DNA from: Nitrospira sp.
Lineage (GTDB): Bacteria > Nitrospirota > Nitrospiria > Nitrospirales > Nitrospiraceae
Reading direction: 5' to 3'
DNA: 64,000 nt
NCBI GenBank assembly: GCA_019636835.1
Contig: JAHBWU010000001.1
Coordinates: forward strand, 89,206 to 153,205
This document shows, piece after piece, positions 28,201-39,700 of the stretch. The notes under the pieces are model-generated. The model saw nothing but the letters and a program-made list of their open reading frames with translations, was not told the DNA's origin and ran no database searches. Numbering within the stretch: the stretch's first letter is position 1; each line of letters opens with the position of its first letter. Made by a program: the position numbers and the translations under genes.

Positions 28201-28808
28201 GCTGTCTGCTCCAACATCCGACGGTGCATGAGGCAGTCGTTGTGGCGCAAGACACGGCGACCGGGAACAAACGGTTGGTCGGCTATACGGTACCCCGAAT
28301 GGGCCACGAAGTGTCGGGTGAGGTGTTACGGCAATGGGCCGGGGAGCGGCTTCCTGATGCCTTCGTCCCAAGCGTCGTGCTGACGCTCGACGCCCTGCCA
28401 TTGACCCCGAACGGCAAGGTGGATCGCAAGGCGTTGCCGGTCCCGGATCTGCAGGCGCGGACGCAGACCTATGAAGAGCCAGTCACGGAGTCGGAGCGTG
28501 TCCTGGCGGCCATCTGGGCCGAGGTGCTCGGACAGCCCCGTGTGGGCCGGTTCGACAACTTCTTCGAACTCGGCGGTGATTCGATCAATACGCTGCAAGT
28601 ATTGGCTCGCGCCCATCAGCGCGGCATGAAACTGAGCCCCAAACAACTGTTCGAGCATCCGACAGTGGCAGCCGCCGCTGAGGTGGCAGTGCCGATCGAG
28701 GTGATCGCCGAAGAGGACACGCAGGCGGAAGGGAGAGGGGTCAACGGGCTCGTGGGCATCGAACTGTCCGACGAGGACATGAGCAATCTGCTGGAAGAAT
28801 TGAAATAG
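22251..28808 (+). CDS. NRPS, two modules: C-A(Dab)-PCP-C-A(Ser)-PCP
   Basis: This 2185-aa protein has C1 (LCL-looking, [21 protein letters not shown] at 155-161), A1 (YTSGSTG at 637), PCP1 S1037 (GGDS), C2 ([21 protein letters not shown] at 1245-1251), A2 (at 1716) and PCP2 S2111 (GGDS), and ends in an acidic docking-like tail ([14 protein letters not shown]). A1 residues read D-I-W-E-L-T-A-D-D, which I know as a diaminobutyrate-type code ([13 protein letters not shown] context). A2 reads D-V-W-H-I-S-L-I-D, essentially the serine code. I start at ATG 22251; the frame is open upstream to 22104 but overlaps the hydroxylase gene. There is no strong ribosome binding site, so coupling to the upstream stop is likely. 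Confidence 0.92.
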   Translation: MQSDTLINGATAPAGPQSNADVFPASFAQQRLWFLSQLEPDSASYNTALAVRLRGPLNREATAQSLNEIVRRHEVLRTTFDEIDGELVQVIAEDRPMDLPVVDFSLEPPSERQALATVAARAEAHRLFDLRTGPLMRMRLLKLGPRDYVLVITLHHIVCDGWSSQILAREFVTLYEAFDAGLPSPLPSLPIQYADYAVWQRGWLQGSVIEERLAYWKEKLKGRLPVLDLPTDRPRPAVQSDRGARLPFSVSRVLTDRLHALSRRQGATLFMTLAAAFQVFLMRYSGLDDFCLGTPVANRLKRETESLIGFFANTLVLRTDLSGNPTFIDLLARVQETVLGAQAHQDLPFEQLVDALQPIRALSHTPLFQVMFALQTSLARTLAITSLEVSAMELDAGGAKFDLSLDMTEDETGLDSAFEYNQDLFDQKTVGRMAIHLQQLLESIVDNPQAHLSELTILTAAERRKILIEWNDTSIPGSADGQVARLFEAQAARSPEAVAVACGEETLSYRALNDRTDRIARALSIAGVGCETVVAVLGERSIDYVAMMVGLWKCGGVYLPLDPGHPSSRWTSILEGSRASIVLTTEAWKSKAQDMIAQLPQSTRPVMLTVEACLSERPALLRERAAWPSAKLAYVIYTSGSTGVPKGAMVTERGLVNHLRSKISMLRLDPTDIIAQTASQGFDISVWQLTAALLCGARTLIVPDEVARDPEQLLRYIAAQGVTVLETVPALLQGVLDSAATAGTDAPALARLRWLLPTGEALPPALIRRWFERYRHVPLVNAYGPAECADDVAMATITAPPDQTYTHAPIGKPIANLRGYVVDDWLEPVPIGAAGGLCVAGAGVGRGYLHDPVRTAEAFVPDPFSNEPGARLYRTGDRVRHRPDGTMEFLGRRDHQVKIRGVRIELGEIESRLQAHPDVREAVAVVRQDRPGQKRLTAYVVPHDGASCDFDMLIRLLREQLPEPMVPSAIVTLQAVPRNDNGKIDRQALPEPDHVTAKEWTAARTPTEAQLAAVWAEVLGLERVGVHDNFFELGGDSILSLQVISRAKAQGLPLTPRHLFQHQTVAELAEAAGGGIETVDSKPKHGLRTQRPTDPALLEAVRQLYPATEDVYPLTPLQQGLLFHSLYEPQSGVYIEQLSCRLRGHLDHAAFLDAWRMVIARSTPFRTAFVWRELDKPMQVLLPGEAPSIIELDWRDVPEFNQRERLREFLRNDRLTDFDLTKPPLMRLALIRVTDDARYLIWTHHHVVLDGWCLPIILRDLFACYAFFKGGPDPGEPQSQPYRNYVAWILSQDQTAAEQYWRKTLAGITSATPLPTDRSPDGTQSDAGYGMHRLTISAARTSSLHAYASKERITVNTLVQGAWALLLSRYCGEEDVLFGTTVSGRSADVPGIETMLGLFINTLPLRVAASPDTVLRDWLRGLLQQNAELRQYEHISLAQIQSWSQMPRGTQLFDSLLVFDNHPTDQTLDDGGAGLTAHDVYLEGQTNYPLTVNVVPGESLCFLLSYQKKRFSPERVQRIAEHLDVVLSQLVAQPDQRLSAIGVLGAEERRQVVEEWNATGRAYPTGVTMPELIYHFVQRTPQAVAVRLDDQVLSYAELWRRSAAMAAQLRRQGVGPDVLVGLCAERSLEMVIGLLGIMQAGGAYVPIDPGYPAERIAYMLADAAPSVLLTQPALRGQLPPFAGVCLELSASATEESDPVDLPPTLVRLNHLAYMIYTSGSTGRPKGAGNTHGGLLNRLQWMQDYFGLTPADRVLQKTPFSFDVSVWEFFWPLMTGAELVLALPDEHKDGLRLKERIVTQQITTLHFVPPMLQAFLVTPGVEACAGTLRRVICSGEALSDAVQRQCWARLPGVELHNLYGPTEAAIDVTVWSCDPIAPADPVPIGRPIANTQIYIVDQRGEPVPIGVPGEVQIGGVNVARGYHRRPALTAERFVPDVFSAEPGRRLYRTGDLARYRPDGAIEYLGRLDHQVKIRGVRIELGEIESCLLQHPTVHEAVVVAQDTATGNKRLVGYTVPRMGHEVSGEVLRQWAGERLPDAFVPSVVLTLDALPLTPNGKVDRKALPVPDLQARTQTYEEPVTESERVLAAIWAEVLGQPRVGRFDNFFELGGDSINTLQVLARAHQRGMKLSPKQLFEHPTVAAAAEVAVPIEVIAEEDTQAEGRGVNGLVGIELSDEDMSNLLEELK

Positions 28809-28816
28809 GTGACGTA

Positions 28817-31800
28817 GTGACGAAGTCCGCATTACCGGATCATATCGACTCGATCTATCCCCTCTCGCCGATGCAGGAGGGGATGCTGTTTCACACGCTC
28901 ATGAATCCCGGCACCGGGATTTATTTGATGCAGAACCGTTATCTGCTCGAGGGTGACCTGAATTATGAGGCCTTCGTGCGCGCGTGGGCCATGGTGCTCG
29001 ACCGGCATCCGGTGCTTCGAACGTCGTTCGTGTGGAAGAGTCAAAAGCGTCCGCTGCAAGCGGTGCACAAGCGGGTGGACGCACCGATCGTCTCGCTGGA
29101 TTGGAGCGGGCAGACCCGCCGCGAGCAAATCGCGAGGCTGGACGCCGAACTGGAAGCCGAACTCCGCGAAGGATTCGATTTCGCCAAGGCGCCGCTGATG
29201 CGGTTGTGGTTGATCCGGCTGGCCGACGACTGCTATCAGTTCGTACACAGTTTTCATCACATCCTGCTCGATGAATGGTGCATTTCGCTCCTCCTGATGG
29301 ATTTCCTCGGCCACTACGGATCGCTGGTGCGCGGCGAACGGCTCATGCGCGAGAAACCGCGCCCCTATCGCGACTACATCGCCTGGTTGCAGAAACAGGA
29401 CATCAATGCCGCGGAGTCCTTCTGGCGCGGATACCTCAAGAATTTTCCCACGCCGACGCCGCTGCCCTATGATCGGTTGCCCGAAGGCCTCGCCGACCAG
29501 AATGAGGACGCGGCGGATCACTGTCTGTACCTGAGCGCTGAAACGTCCGCGATATTGGTGGACTTGGCTCAGCGACACCGTCTGACGGTGAACACATTCT
29601 TCCAGGGGGCTTGGGCGCTCTTGCTTAGCTACTACGTCAGCGAGCGCGAGGTCCTGTTCGGCGTCACGGTGGCCGGCCGCCCCACCGAACTGCGGGGCGT
29701 CGAGTCGATTCTCGGCCTGTTCATCAATACGCTGCCGCTTCGAGTCGCCATGCAGCCGGACCGCCCGTTGATGGACTGGCTCAAAGATCTGCTGGCGGAG
29801 AACGTGCGCGTGCGGCAGTACGACTATGCGCCGCTCGTTCAGATGCAGCGATGGAGTGAGGTCCCGCGAGGGGAGGCGCTGTTCCATAGCCTCTTTGTCT
29901 TCGAGAACGCGCCGGTGGACCGGGAACTCTGCGAAGGGCGGATTATTTTCAAGGGCGAAGAGGAGCAGTATCGAGTCCACACGAACTATCCGTTGACCGT
30001 CATGGGATGGCCGGGGCGCGAATTGGGGCTCAAGATTTCTTACGACAAGCGGCTGTTCGATGTCGATACGACCGGCCGCATGATCCGGCATCTCAAGACG
30101 CTGCTCGAAGCGATGGCTGAACGGCCTACTGCGCGGCTCGCCGACCTGTTGCCGCTCAAACAGGACGAGCGGCAGCAACTGCTGACCGAATGGAATCCTG
30201 TCTTAAACGTCTCCGGCGAGAAAGAGCCCGATAGCCTGCCACGGCTGTTTGAGAAACAGGTCGAGCATCGTCCGGACGAGGTGGCTGTCGAGTGCCTCGA
30301 CGAGAGGGCTAGTTATCGTGAACTGAATCGGCGGGCCAATCGTGTCGCGCATGCATTGGTCGAAGCAGGTGTGGGACCCGATACGATCGTGGCGCTGCTG
30401 GACGATCGTGGTATCGATCTCTTGACGATGATGGTGGGCGTGTTCAAGGCAGGCGGAGCCTATCTGCCGCTTGATCCGCATCACCCCGTGTCGCGTCTCA
30501 CGCAGATTCTGAAGCTCAGCCGTTCCCCAGTCGTGCTCACGTCACAGGATTATCTCGCACGACTTCAGGAAGCGGTCATGCACATCAATGAGGCGTCACG
30601 TCCCCGGCTCGTGGCGATCGAACGCATTCTTGAGGAAGCCGGTCACGAGGATAATCCAGGAGACCGAGGACAATCCGAACATCTAGCCTACGTCATCTAT
30701 ACCTCCGGTTCCACGGGTGTGCCGAAGGGAGCGATGGTGACGAGGCGCGGGATGCTCAACAATATTCTGAGCAAGGTGTCGGGCTTGGCGCTGGGGCCGT
30801 CCGACGTCATCGCGCAGACCGCTTCGCAATGTTTCGACATCTCCGTCTGGCAGTTCCTGACGGCACTGACGTGTGGAGCCAGAACCAGCATCGTTCCCGA
30901 CGATATATCGCGCGATCCCTTTCATTTGCTCGCACACCTCGAACAGACACAGATCACAATCCTCGAAACCGTACCGGCTCTTCTTCAAGGCCTGTTGGAA
31001 GCAGCGTCGGAAGCGGGGTTCGATGCCGTGCCTCGACTTCAACATCTCCGGTGGGTGCTGCCGACCGGCGAAGCTCTTCCGCCGCCGGTGTGCCGCCAGT
31101 GGTTGGCCAGGTATCCGTCAATACCATTATTGAATGCCTATGGACCGGCTGAATGCGCCGACGATGTAGCCGTCCATCCCATCCTCGAACCCCCGCCGGC
31201 CGACACGACGCATATGCCCATCGGCCACCCGATCGAACAAACCCGCTTGCATATTCTCAATGCCTGGCTGGAACCGGTGCCGCCTGGTGTTCCCGGCGAG
31301 TTGTATGTGGCGGGAGTCGGAGTCGGCCGCGGGTATTTGCAGGATCCTGTTCGAACGGCCGAAGTCTTTCTGCCGGACCGGTTCGGATCCGAGCCGGGCG
31401 CACGGATGTATCGGACCGGCGATCTGGCCCGCTATCGCCGGGACGGAGCCATCGAATTCGTCGGGCGCGTCGATCAGCAGATCAAGCTGCGCGGGTTTCG
31501 GATTGAATTGGGTGAGATCGAAACGCATCTGCTGTCGAGTCCGCTCGTGCGCGAAGCGGCCGTGCTGCTGCATACCGACGCGCGGGGCGAGAAACGATTG
31601 GCAGCCTATCTCGTCGGTCATGAGGAGGGAGGACTGACTGTGCCGGCATTGCGCGACCTCTTAGTGTCGCAGCTGCCGGAGTACATGGTGCCGACAGCGT
31701 TCGTGCCGTTGCCGGAGTTGCCGCGCACGCCGAACGGCAAGATCGATCGCCTCGCGCTGGCGGCGCTGGATCTGGGCGATCAGTTAGCCCGTCCCTATAC

Positions 31801-34800
31801 GGCGCCGCGCACGCCGACGGAGGAAATTCTGACAGGGATCTGGTCCGATGTGTTGGGTGTCGAGCGGGTCGGCGTACACGATGATTTCTTCGAGCTGGGC
31901 GGCCATTCGCTGCTGGCGACGCAGATCATGTCGCGGCTCCGCAGCACGTTCCACGTCGAGCTGTCGCTGCGAACTGTGTTCGAATCCACGAGTGTCGCGG
32001 CCTTGGCTGGAGTTGTGGATCACGCTCGGAAAGACGGTGCTGTCTGCCAGGCGCCTCCGTTGGTACCGATCCCACGCACCGGTCCGCTGCCTGCATCCTT
32101 CGCGCAGCAGCGTCTCTGGTTCCTCGCGCAACTGGAGCCGGACAGCCCCTTCTACAACTTGCCGGCCGGGTTCCGCCTGCGAGGGAAATTGGACGTGGAT
32201 CTGTTGACGGCCGGTCTCAATCAAGTGATTGCGCGGCACGAGGCATTGCGGACGGTCTTTCAGGAAACCGACGGCCAGCCGACACAGGTCGTGCTCTCTT
32301 CGGTAACGGTCGAGATTCCTATCGTCGATCTTCGCAATATCGCCGAGGAGAAGCGGACGGTCGAGTTGACCAAGCAGAGCGAGGCTGAAGCGCAGCGCAT
32401 TTTCAACCTGACCAACGGGCCGTTGGTGCGCGCACGAGTGTGGCGTGTCGGGGAAGAGGAGTACGTGTTGCTGATGACCCTGCACCACATCGTCTCCGAC
32501 GGCTGGGCGATGGACATCTTGATCAGGGAATTGGTGACGTACTACCAAGCGGGTTTCTCAGGACAGCCTGCCGCGTTGGCGCCGTTGCCCATCCAGTATG
32601 CGGATTATTCGGTCTGGCAGCGTGATTGGATGCAAGGCGCTGTCTTGGAGGCGCAGCTCGCCTATTGGAAAGATCGTTTGGGGGACGCACCGGCTGCATT
32701 GGAGTTGCCGACGGATCGCCCTCGTCCGGCCGTGCAGACTTATCGCGGTGCCTGCTGCGAGTTTACGGTGCCCGGCGAGTTGTTGCAGCAGATCGCGGGA
32801 TTCAGCCGACGGCATAGTCTCACCTTGTATATGACTTTGCTCACGGCCTTCACAGCCTTGCTGCACCATTATAGTGGTCGAACCAGCATTCTGGTCGGCA
32901 GTCCCGTCGCGAATCGGCTCCGGATCGAGGTGGAGGAGCTGATCGGTCTCTTCGTCAACACGCTGGTGTTGCGAACGGACATTCCGGACAACCCGCGCTG
33001 GATCGATCTGTTGGATCGGGTGAGAGGTGAGGTTCTGGGGGCTCAGACTCATCAGGATCTGCCCTTCGAGCATTTGGTGGACGCGCTGCAGCCGGAGCGG
33101 AACTTGAGCCATTCTCCCTTGTTTCAGGTCATGTTCACTCTGCAAACGCCGGCGGAACAATCCATGGAGACGCCGGGAATTCGGGTGGACAGCATGGAGA
33201 TCGATCCGGGCACAGCCCTGTTCGACCTGTCGCTGGACGTGGTAGTCGAGCCTGATCGGTTGTCTGGTTCCTTCGAGTACAACACGGACCTTTTCGATGA
33301 GGGCACCGTCCGGCGATTTGCGGTCGGTTTTCTGGAGATTCTAAGCTCGATGGTCGCCAAACCGGAAGGCCGAGTACACGATGTACCGCTTTTGACGGAG
33401 GGTGAGCGTCGTCTGCAACTCGTCGACTGGAACAATGTTCCGAGCCCTGATTTGACCGCTGACTATGTCACGCGGTTCACCGCGCAAGTCGAGCGTACGC
33501 CTGACTCTCCGGCGGTCGTGTATCGCACAAGGAGTTGGACCTATCGGGAACTCCACCTCCGGGCGAGCAAGATGGCGGCCTCCTTGGTGGCGGAGGGAGT
33601 CGGTCCGGACTCGGTTGTGGCTGTGCTTGGTGAACGAAGCCCTGAGCTGCTGGCGATGATTCTCGGTGTCTTGGAAGCGGGAGGCGCCTATTTACCGCTG
33701 GATCCTCGGCATCCCAAACAGCGTATGGCTCAGATCGTGGAACTCAGTTGTCCACTTGTTTTGTTGGTGACACGGGAATGGGAAGGTCGGGCCGCGGATC
33801 TCTTGAACGATATTCCGGCGGACAGGCGGCCGCGGATACTGACCATCGAGCAGGTGATGGACCAGGACATCGATTCCGCTGGTCTGAGACCGATTCGCGC
33901 GGCAGGACGCCTGGCCTATCTCATCTATACGTCCGGCTCGACCGGTACGCCAAAAGGCGTGATGGTCGCACAGGACGGTATGCTGAACAATCTCCTGTAC
34001 AAACTGGAGAGTCTGGAGATGACGGCCGACGACGTGGTCGCGCAAACCGCCTCGCAATGTTTCGACATCTCCGTCTGGCAGTTTCTGGCGGCCCTCTTGC
34101 GCGGGGCGAGGGTACACATCGTTCCGGACGACGTGGCACATGATCCAGCGGCGCTCTTGTTTTACTTGGAGGAAGCGGGCATCACCATCGTCGAGCCGGT
34201 GCCGGCGGTGCTGCAGGGTCTTCTGAGTGTCGATGGGAGTGTGCCGGCTTTGGCCCGGATACGGTGGGTGCTACCGACGGGAGAAGCCCTGCCCTCGGCT
34301 CTCTGTCGCCGATGGTTCGTGCGCTATCCGACCATTCCCTTGATGAACGTGTATGGACCGGCCGAATGTTCGGACGACGTCGCGACACATGTGATGTGTT
34401 CGGCACCGGACGACGCGGACCGTCCGGTGCCGATCGGTCGGCCCGTTCCTGGCCTACGCCTTTACATTCTGAATCGCCACCTTTCGCCCGTGCCCGTCGG
34501 CACAGCCGGAGAACTCTGTGTCGGGGGTGTGGGAGTGGGGCGCGGCTATCTCCGCGATCCCAAGCGGACAGCCGCGGCGTTCGTGCCGGATCCTTTTGGA
34601 CCGGATGCGGGAGCGAGGCTGTATCGCACCGGAGACCTCGCCCGCTATCGGCCGGACGGGACTATCGAGTTTGTCGGACGTGCGGATCACCAGGTCAAGA
34701 TCCGCGGCTACCGCATCGAGCCGGGTGAAATCGAGGCCAGGCTGCTGAAGCAGCGGGGTATTCTGGAAGCCGTGGTGATGGCGCGAGAAGACCAGCCTGG

Positions 34801-36688
34801 ACAACGGCGTCTGGTTGCGTACGTGACACCGGATGGTCCGGAAGCATTGGATATCCAAGAAGTGAGACGCCGACTTCAGGACACGTTACCGGACTATATG
34901 ATTCCGAGTTCCTTTGTCGTCCTGGAGACCTTGCCGCGAAGCTCGAACGGAAAAATCGACCGCAGAGCGCTGCCGGTGCCGGATCTCGCTGGGCAAGCCG
35001 AACGTTCCTACACGCCGCCCGGTACACCGGCGGAGGCCGCGCTCGCAAAAATCTGGGAAGAGGTGTTGGGGTTGCCGCAGGTCGGCACACGGGAGAACTT
35101 TTTCGAACTGGGCGGCGATTCCATCGTCAGTTTACAAGTGATCGCCCGCGCTAAACAGGTCGGCCTGTTGCTCAGTCCACGGCAGATCTTTCAACACCAA
35201 ACCGTGGCCGAGCTTGCGGCGGTCGCCGGGCGGGAAGCGGTGGTCGCGCTGGAGGCGGAACAGGGAGTAGTCACGGGGGAGGCAGCAATGACCCCCATTC
35301 AATGCGCGTTTTTCGAATTGCCGCTGGTCAATCCGCATCATTGGAATCAATCGGTCTTGCTGGAAGCCAAAGAGCCGCTCATGGATTTCGCGTTGGAGGC
35401 GGCAGTGGCGGCGCTTATCGCTCACCACGATGCACTGCGGCTTCGATTCGAACAGACGGACGATGGTTGGCGCCAATCGCATGCGCCGATTCCACAGGGG
35501 CCCTTTGTCCGACGCGTGAATCTCGCCGCGCTCTCCGATTCGGAACGCCGTGCCTCGTTCGAAGTGCAGGCCACGCGGTGGCAAGGGAGTTTGAATATTT
35601 CGGAAGGGCCGCTCTTGCATGTGATCTGGTTTGAGATGGGGGAACGTTCGTCTGACCGGTTGTTGATCGCGGTACACCATCTCGCGGTGGACGGCGTCTC
35701 TTGGAGAATCCTCTTGGAGGATCTGCAGACGGCCTATCGGCAGGCGGTGGAGAGTCGTCCGATCCAATTGCCGCTCAAAACGACGTCGTTCCGCCAATGG
35801 GCCGAACGGGTGCGGCGATACGGCGAGACAGAAGTCATGAACGATCCGTCTTCCGTCGTCTGGTTGACGGCACAAGAGGAGAGCGTGATCGTGCTGCCTG
35901 CCGATGATCCATCCGGCAGCGATCGGGAGGCGGTGGCCGAGACGCTGACCGTGTCGTTGGACGAACGGGATACGGAGGCGCTGTTACATGATGTCTCTGC
36001 CGCGTACGGAACGCAAATCAACGATGTGCTGTTGACGGCGTTGGCGCAGACCCTCGGCCGGTGGACGGGCTTCACCCGTGTGACGGTCGATCTTGAAGGA
36101 CACGGGCGTGAGGATCTATTCCCGGAACTAGATGTCTCGCGCACGGTCGGATGGTTCACCAGCGTCTTTCCCGTGACTTTGGATGTGACACACTCGGCGT
36201 CGCCCGGAGAAGCGCTCAAAACGGTGAAGGAGCAACTGCGACGGATTCCCGACCGCGGTATCGGCTACGGCATCGTTCGGTATTTAGCGAAAGAAGGTCT
36301 CGACGCAGCTAAGGCGCGCCCTCTCGCACGGGTTCCGGTGGAATTCAACTATCTCGGACAGTTCGATGCAGTTGCCACGGAGGAGTCCGCATTCGTCTTA
36401 TCTTCGGAATCCGTCGGCAAGGAACATGATCCGCGCAATCCGATGGAATACGAGTTGGATATCAATGCATCGGTCGTGAATGGACGCTTGGAAGTCCTCT
36501 GGACGTACAGCCGCGAGCGGTATCGACTTGAGACCATCACGTCCCTGGCTGCGGCATATCTGAACGATTTGCAAACATTGATCGCGCACTGTCTGTCCGC
36601 TGACGCAGGCGGCTACACGCCGTCCGACTTTCCGAACGTGGAATTGGAACAGGACGCCCTGGACGCGATCTTGGAGCAAATGAACTGA
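28817..36688 (+). CDS. NRPS, two modules with epimerase: C-A(Dab)-PCP-C-A(Dab-like)-PCP-E
   Basis: This 2623-aa protein starts at GTG with AGGTGA (28807-28812) upstream. C1 ([14 protein letters not shown]) has HHILLDE at 147-153, with Glu where the motif has Gly. A1 (at 628) reads D-I-W-E-L-T-A-D-D. PCP1 is S1031 (GGHS). C2 is LCL-looking with HHIVSDG at 1223-1229. A2 (at 1704) reads D-I-W-E-L-T-V-D-D, a one-residue variant. PCP2 is S2102 (GGDS). The C-terminal E domain (about 2140-2590) has HHLAVDG at 2287-2293, [15 protein letters not shown] and [10 protein letters not shown], so it looks active. It should add Dab and D-Dab (or a close analogue). The end carries a short acidic docking-like helix. 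Confidence 0.92.
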   Translation: MTKSALPDHIDSIYPLSPMQEGMLFHTLMNPGTGIYLMQNRYLLEGDLNYEAFVRAWAMVLDRHPVLRTSFVWKSQKRPLQAVHKRVDAPIVSLDWSGQTRREQIARLDAELEAELREGFDFAKAPLMRLWLIRLADDCYQFVHSFHHILLDEWCISLLLMDFLGHYGSLVRGERLMREKPRPYRDYIAWLQKQDINAAESFWRGYLKNFPTPTPLPYDRLPEGLADQNEDAADHCLYLSAETSAILVDLAQRHRLTVNTFFQGAWALLLSYYVSEREVLFGVTVAGRPTELRGVESILGLFINTLPLRVAMQPDRPLMDWLKDLLAENVRVRQYDYAPLVQMQRWSEVPRGEALFHSLFVFENAPVDRELCEGRIIFKGEEEQYRVHTNYPLTVMGWPGRELGLKISYDKRLFDVDTTGRMIRHLKTLLEAMAERPTARLADLLPLKQDERQQLLTEWNPVLNVSGEKEPDSLPRLFEKQVEHRPDEVAVECLDERASYRELNRRANRVAHALVEAGVGPDTIVALLDDRGIDLLTMMVGVFKAGGAYLPLDPHHPVSRLTQILKLSRSPVVLTSQDYLARLQEAVMHINEASRPRLVAIERILEEAGHEDNPGDRGQSEHLAYVIYTSGSTGVPKGAMVTRRGMLNNILSKVSGLALGPSDVIAQTASQCFDISVWQFLTALTCGARTSIVPDDISRDPFHLLAHLEQTQITILETVPALLQGLLEAASEAGFDAVPRLQHLRWVLPTGEALPPPVCRQWLARYPSIPLLNAYGPAECADDVAVHPILEPPPADTTHMPIGHPIEQTRLHILNAWLEPVPPGVPGELYVAGVGVGRGYLQDPVRTAEVFLPDRFGSEPGARMYRTGDLARYRRDGAIEFVGRVDQQIKLRGFRIELGEIETHLLSSPLVREAAVLLHTDARGEKRLAAYLVGHEEGGLTVPALRDLLVSQLPEYMVPTAFVPLPELPRTPNGKIDRLALAALDLGDQLARPYTAPRTPTEEILTGIWSDVLGVERVGVHDDFFELGGHSLLATQIMSRLRSTFHVELSLRTVFESTSVAALAGVVDHARKDGAVCQAPPLVPIPRTGPLPASFAQQRLWFLAQLEPDSPFYNLPAGFRLRGKLDVDLLTAGLNQVIARHEALRTVFQETDGQPTQVVLSSVTVEIPIVDLRNIAEEKRTVELTKQSEAEAQRIFNLTNGPLVRARVWRVGEEEYVLLMTLHHIVSDGWAMDILIRELVTYYQAGFSGQPAALAPLPIQYADYSVWQRDWMQGAVLEAQLAYWKDRLGDAPAALELPTDRPRPAVQTYRGACCEFTVPGELLQQIAGFSRRHSLTLYMTLLTAFTALLHHYSGRTSILVGSPVANRLRIEVEELIGLFVNTLVLRTDIPDNPRWIDLLDRVRGEVLGAQTHQDLPFEHLVDALQPERNLSHSPLFQVMFTLQTPAEQSMETPGIRVDSMEIDPGTALFDLSLDVVVEPDRLSGSFEYNTDLFDEGTVRRFAVGFLEILSSMVAKPEGRVHDVPLLTEGERRLQLVDWNNVPSPDLTADYVTRFTAQVERTPDSPAVVYRTRSWTYRELHLRASKMAASLVAEGVGPDSVVAVLGERSPELLAMILGVLEAGGAYLPLDPRHPKQRMAQIVELSCPLVLLVTREWEGRAADLLNDIPADRRPRILTIEQVMDQDIDSAGLRPIRAAGRLAYLIYTSGSTGTPKGVMVAQDGMLNNLLYKLESLEMTADDVVAQTASQCFDISVWQFLAALLRGARVHIVPDDVAHDPAALLFYLEEAGITIVEPVPAVLQGLLSVDGSVPALARIRWVLPTGEALPSALCRRWFVRYPTIPLMNVYGPAECSDDVATHVMCSAPDDADRPVPIGRPVPGLRLYILNRHLSPVPVGTAGELCVGGVGVGRGYLRDPKRTAAAFVPDPFGPDAGARLYRTGDLARYRPDGTIEFVGRADHQVKIRGYRIEPGEIEARLLKQRGILEAVVMAREDQPGQRRLVAYVTPDGPEALDIQEVRRRLQDTLPDYMIPSSFVVLETLPRSSNGKIDRRALPVPDLAGQAERSYTPPGTPAEAALAKIWEEVLGLPQVGTRENFFELGGDSIVSLQVIARAKQVGLLLSPRQIFQHQTVAELAAVAGREAVVALEAEQGVVTGEAAMTPIQCAFFELPLVNPHHWNQSVLLEAKEPLMDFALEAAVAALIAHHDALRLRFEQTDDGWRQSHAPIPQGPFVRRVNLAALSDSERRASFEVQATRWQGSLNISEGPLLHVIWFEMGERSSDRLLIAVHHLAVDGVSWRILLEDLQTAYRQAVESRPIQLPLKTTSFRQWAERVRRYGETEVMNDPSSVVWLTAQEESVIVLPADDPSGSDREAVAETLTVSLDERDTEALLHDVSAAYGTQINDVLLTALAQTLGRWTGFTRVTVDLEGHGREDLFPELDVSRTVGWFTSVFPVTLDVTHSASPGEALKTVKEQLRRIPDRGIGYGIVRYLAKEGLDAAKARPLARVPVEFNYLGQFDAVATEESAFVLSSESVGKEHDPRNPMEYELDINASVVNGRLEVLWTYSRERYRLETITSLAAAYLNDLQTLIAHCLSADAGGYTPSDFPNVELEQDALDAILEQMN

Positions 36689-36700
36689 CTTGGAGCAGAC

Positions 36701-39700
36701 ATGAGTAAAAAAAAGGATATCGAGTCGATTCATTATCTCTCTCCGCTTCAGGAGGGACTGCTCTTCCATGCCGTGTCCGACGCGGATGCGGATCCATATT
36801 TCACGCAGACCGGCTTCGTCATCGACGGAGAGCTGGATCTCAATCCGTTTGAGCAGGCCTGGCAAACGGTAGTGGAACGTCATCCGATCCTCCGCACCGG
36901 CTTCGTCTGGGACGGCGTCAAGAATCCCATGCAGGTTGCGCGGCGCGGCGTGCGGGTTCCGCTGCAACGCCTCGACTGGCGAGACCGTCACAGCCGGCAG
37001 CGGGACGAAGCCCTGGCGGTGTTTCTGCGCGAGGATCGACGGAAACCGTTCGACCTGCTGACGCCGCCCATGATGCGGCTCACGCTGATCCGGATCGAGG
37101 ACAATCGCTGGTATTTCATCAACAGCCACCACCATATTCTTTTGGACGGTTGGAGCGTCGCGCTGTTGCTGCGCGAAGTCCTGACCTGTTACGACGCGCT
37201 GGCGCACGGGCGACAGCCGGTCCTCCCGCCTGTCAGACCCTATGCCGAGTATTTGACGTGGCTGAGAAGCCAAAACCTTGACGCGGCCGAGGCGTTCTGG
37301 CGGACGAGCCTGACTGGATTTTCGACGCCGACCGCGTTGCCGCTGGAGGCGCCGCAGCGCGTTGCTGTGGAAGAACTAAAATCGTTGCCCCATGCAGAGC
37401 AAGAAGTGCGTCTGTCCAAGGCAGAGGCTGAACTATTGGCCACCGCCGCCAAGCGCCACCGGCTCACGTTGAACACCCTGGCGCAAGGGGCATGGTCGAT
37501 CCTGTTGCACCAGTGCACCGGAGACCGCGAGGTGCTGTTCGGGGCGACGGTCTCGGGCCGACCTGCGGAACTGCCCGGGTCTGACGCCATGGTCGGGTTG
37601 TTCATCAACACGCTGCCCGTTCGTGTCTCCATATCTCCCGGTGCGAAGTTGGGGGATTGGCTTGCTTCGCTCCAAGAACAGAATAGCTTCCTACGCCAAT
37701 ACGAGTGGACGCCGTTGTCCAAGATCCAGCGTTGGAGCGATGTTGCCGGCGGCCGGCCGTTGTTCGACAGCATCGTTGTGTTCGAAAGCTACCCGGAAGA
37801 TGAGAGTGACACGGATCAGCTCGGAGTGCGGATCACTCTCATGACTTCTCAACGGCAGAACGCCGAATACCTCCTGACGGCAGGCCGCAACAACTATCCG
37901 CTCTCGTTGATGGTCGAGCCGGCGGCGGAGGTACGGTTGATTCTCTCCTATGCGCGCGAGCGGTTTGCGCATGAAGACATCGCGCGTCTTCTCGGTTGGT
38001 ACCGCACACTGTTATTGGCGATGGTGGAGCGGCCTGACGTACCCTTGTCCGAACTGTTTTTGCTGAGCGAAGCGGAGCGTGGCCGTCTTCTCATGGATTG
38101 GAACGCCACCGCAGTTCCCGTGGACGGAGAATGCATTCACGAACGGATTGAGCGAGTTGCGCGCGAACAGCCGGAAGCCGTAGCCGTCGTCTACGAGGGG
38201 CAGTCTTTGACGTATGGAGAACTGGACGCCCGTGCGGACAGCCTTGCGAAGTATTTGCACAAACTCGGTGTCGGCCCGGAGGTGAGAGTCGGCCTGTGTA
38301 TGGAGCGATCGCTCGAGTTGATCGTCGGATTGCTCGGAGTGCTCAAGGCAGGCGGGGCGTACGTGGCGCTCGACCCAAAGCTTCCAAAAGAACGGCTGGT
38401 TTTTATGCTGTCGGACAGCGGCGCGCGAGTGGTCATCATGCAAGCCGCATCCGGCGACCTGTCCCATGACACAGCTTTGCGACAAATCTATCTCGACCGC
38501 GATTGGCCGGAGATCTTGGCCGGAGCTGATCAACCGTTGCGGCGGGATGTGCGGCCGGAGAATCTGGCGTACGTCATCTACACCTCCGGTTCGACCGGAC
38601 GACCGAAGGGAGTTGCCGTCGAGCATCGTCAGGTCGTCAACTACGTTGTCGGGCTTCTGGATCGCCTCTCGCTCGACCAGAAGGCCAGTTTTGCGACCGT
38701 GTCCACGGTCGCGGCCGATTTGGGCAACACCTCGATCTTCGGTTCACTCTGTTCCGGTCGCACGCTGCACGTGCTGTCGGTCGATCGGGGTTTCGATCCC
38801 GATGCCGTCGCGGAGTACATGGACGGTCACCGGATCGACGTGTTGAAGATCGTGCCGAGCCACCTCACCGGCCTGTTGGAAGCGGGACGACCGGAGCAGG
38901 TGCTTCCGCGGCGGTGCCTGATCCTCGGCGGGGAAGCCGTTCATAGCAGTCTTGTCGAACGGATCCGAACGCTCGCACCGGACTTGGAGATCATCAATCA
39001 CTACGGACCCACGGAAACGACGATCGGGGTCCTCACCCATCGAATCGACGCGGAACTGGACCAGCATGCGGCTATTCCAATCGGACGACCCTTGGCGAAC
39101 AGCCAAGTCTTCATTTTGAATCCTGACGGTCAGCCGACACCGGTGGGAATCTCCGGCGAGTTGTATATCGGCGGTGACGGGCTGGCGAGAGGGTATCTCG
39201 ATCGTCCGGACCTGACTACGGAACGGTTCGTGCCGAACCCATTCGGCACGCGAGCCGGCGGGCGTCTGTACCGTACTGGTGATCGCGCGCGGTATCGAGT
39301 GGACGGCACTGTTGAATTCCACGGCCGTGTGGACAATCAAGTGAAGGTACGAGGGTTCCGGATCGAGTTGGGCGAAATCGAAGCCCAGTTGCGGACAGAC
39401 AGCCGATTGAAGGATGCCGTCGTAGTGGTGCGAGAAGCGGCCGACGGCACGAAGCAGCTTGCCGCCTACCTCGCGGCTCCGACCGATCTCGATCTGGACT
39501 CGGTTCGGTCCCGTCTGGCGGTTCATTTGCCGGATTATATGATTCCCTCAACCGTGACTGTGCTGGAAGCGCTTCCCTTGACTGCTAACGGCAAGATCGA
39601 CCGAGCAGCGCTTCCTGATCCGGAACAGACACAGGCAGCGACACGCGACGGCTACGTCGCGCCGCGGAACGACGTCGAAACGACGCTTGCACAAATCTGG

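Noticed and set aside
22251..28808. C domains as dual epimerisation/condensation domains
   Set aside because: The extra N-terminal HH(I/L)xxxxGD motif that marks dual E/C domains is absent from the C-domain starts I read in the cluster.
28832..30178. 448-codon open frame on the minus strand opposite the 28817 NRPS
   Set aside because: It lies wholly antisense to well-conserved C-domain coding sequence, its product shows no recognisable motif, and long antisense frames are expected opposite such codon-biased genes.
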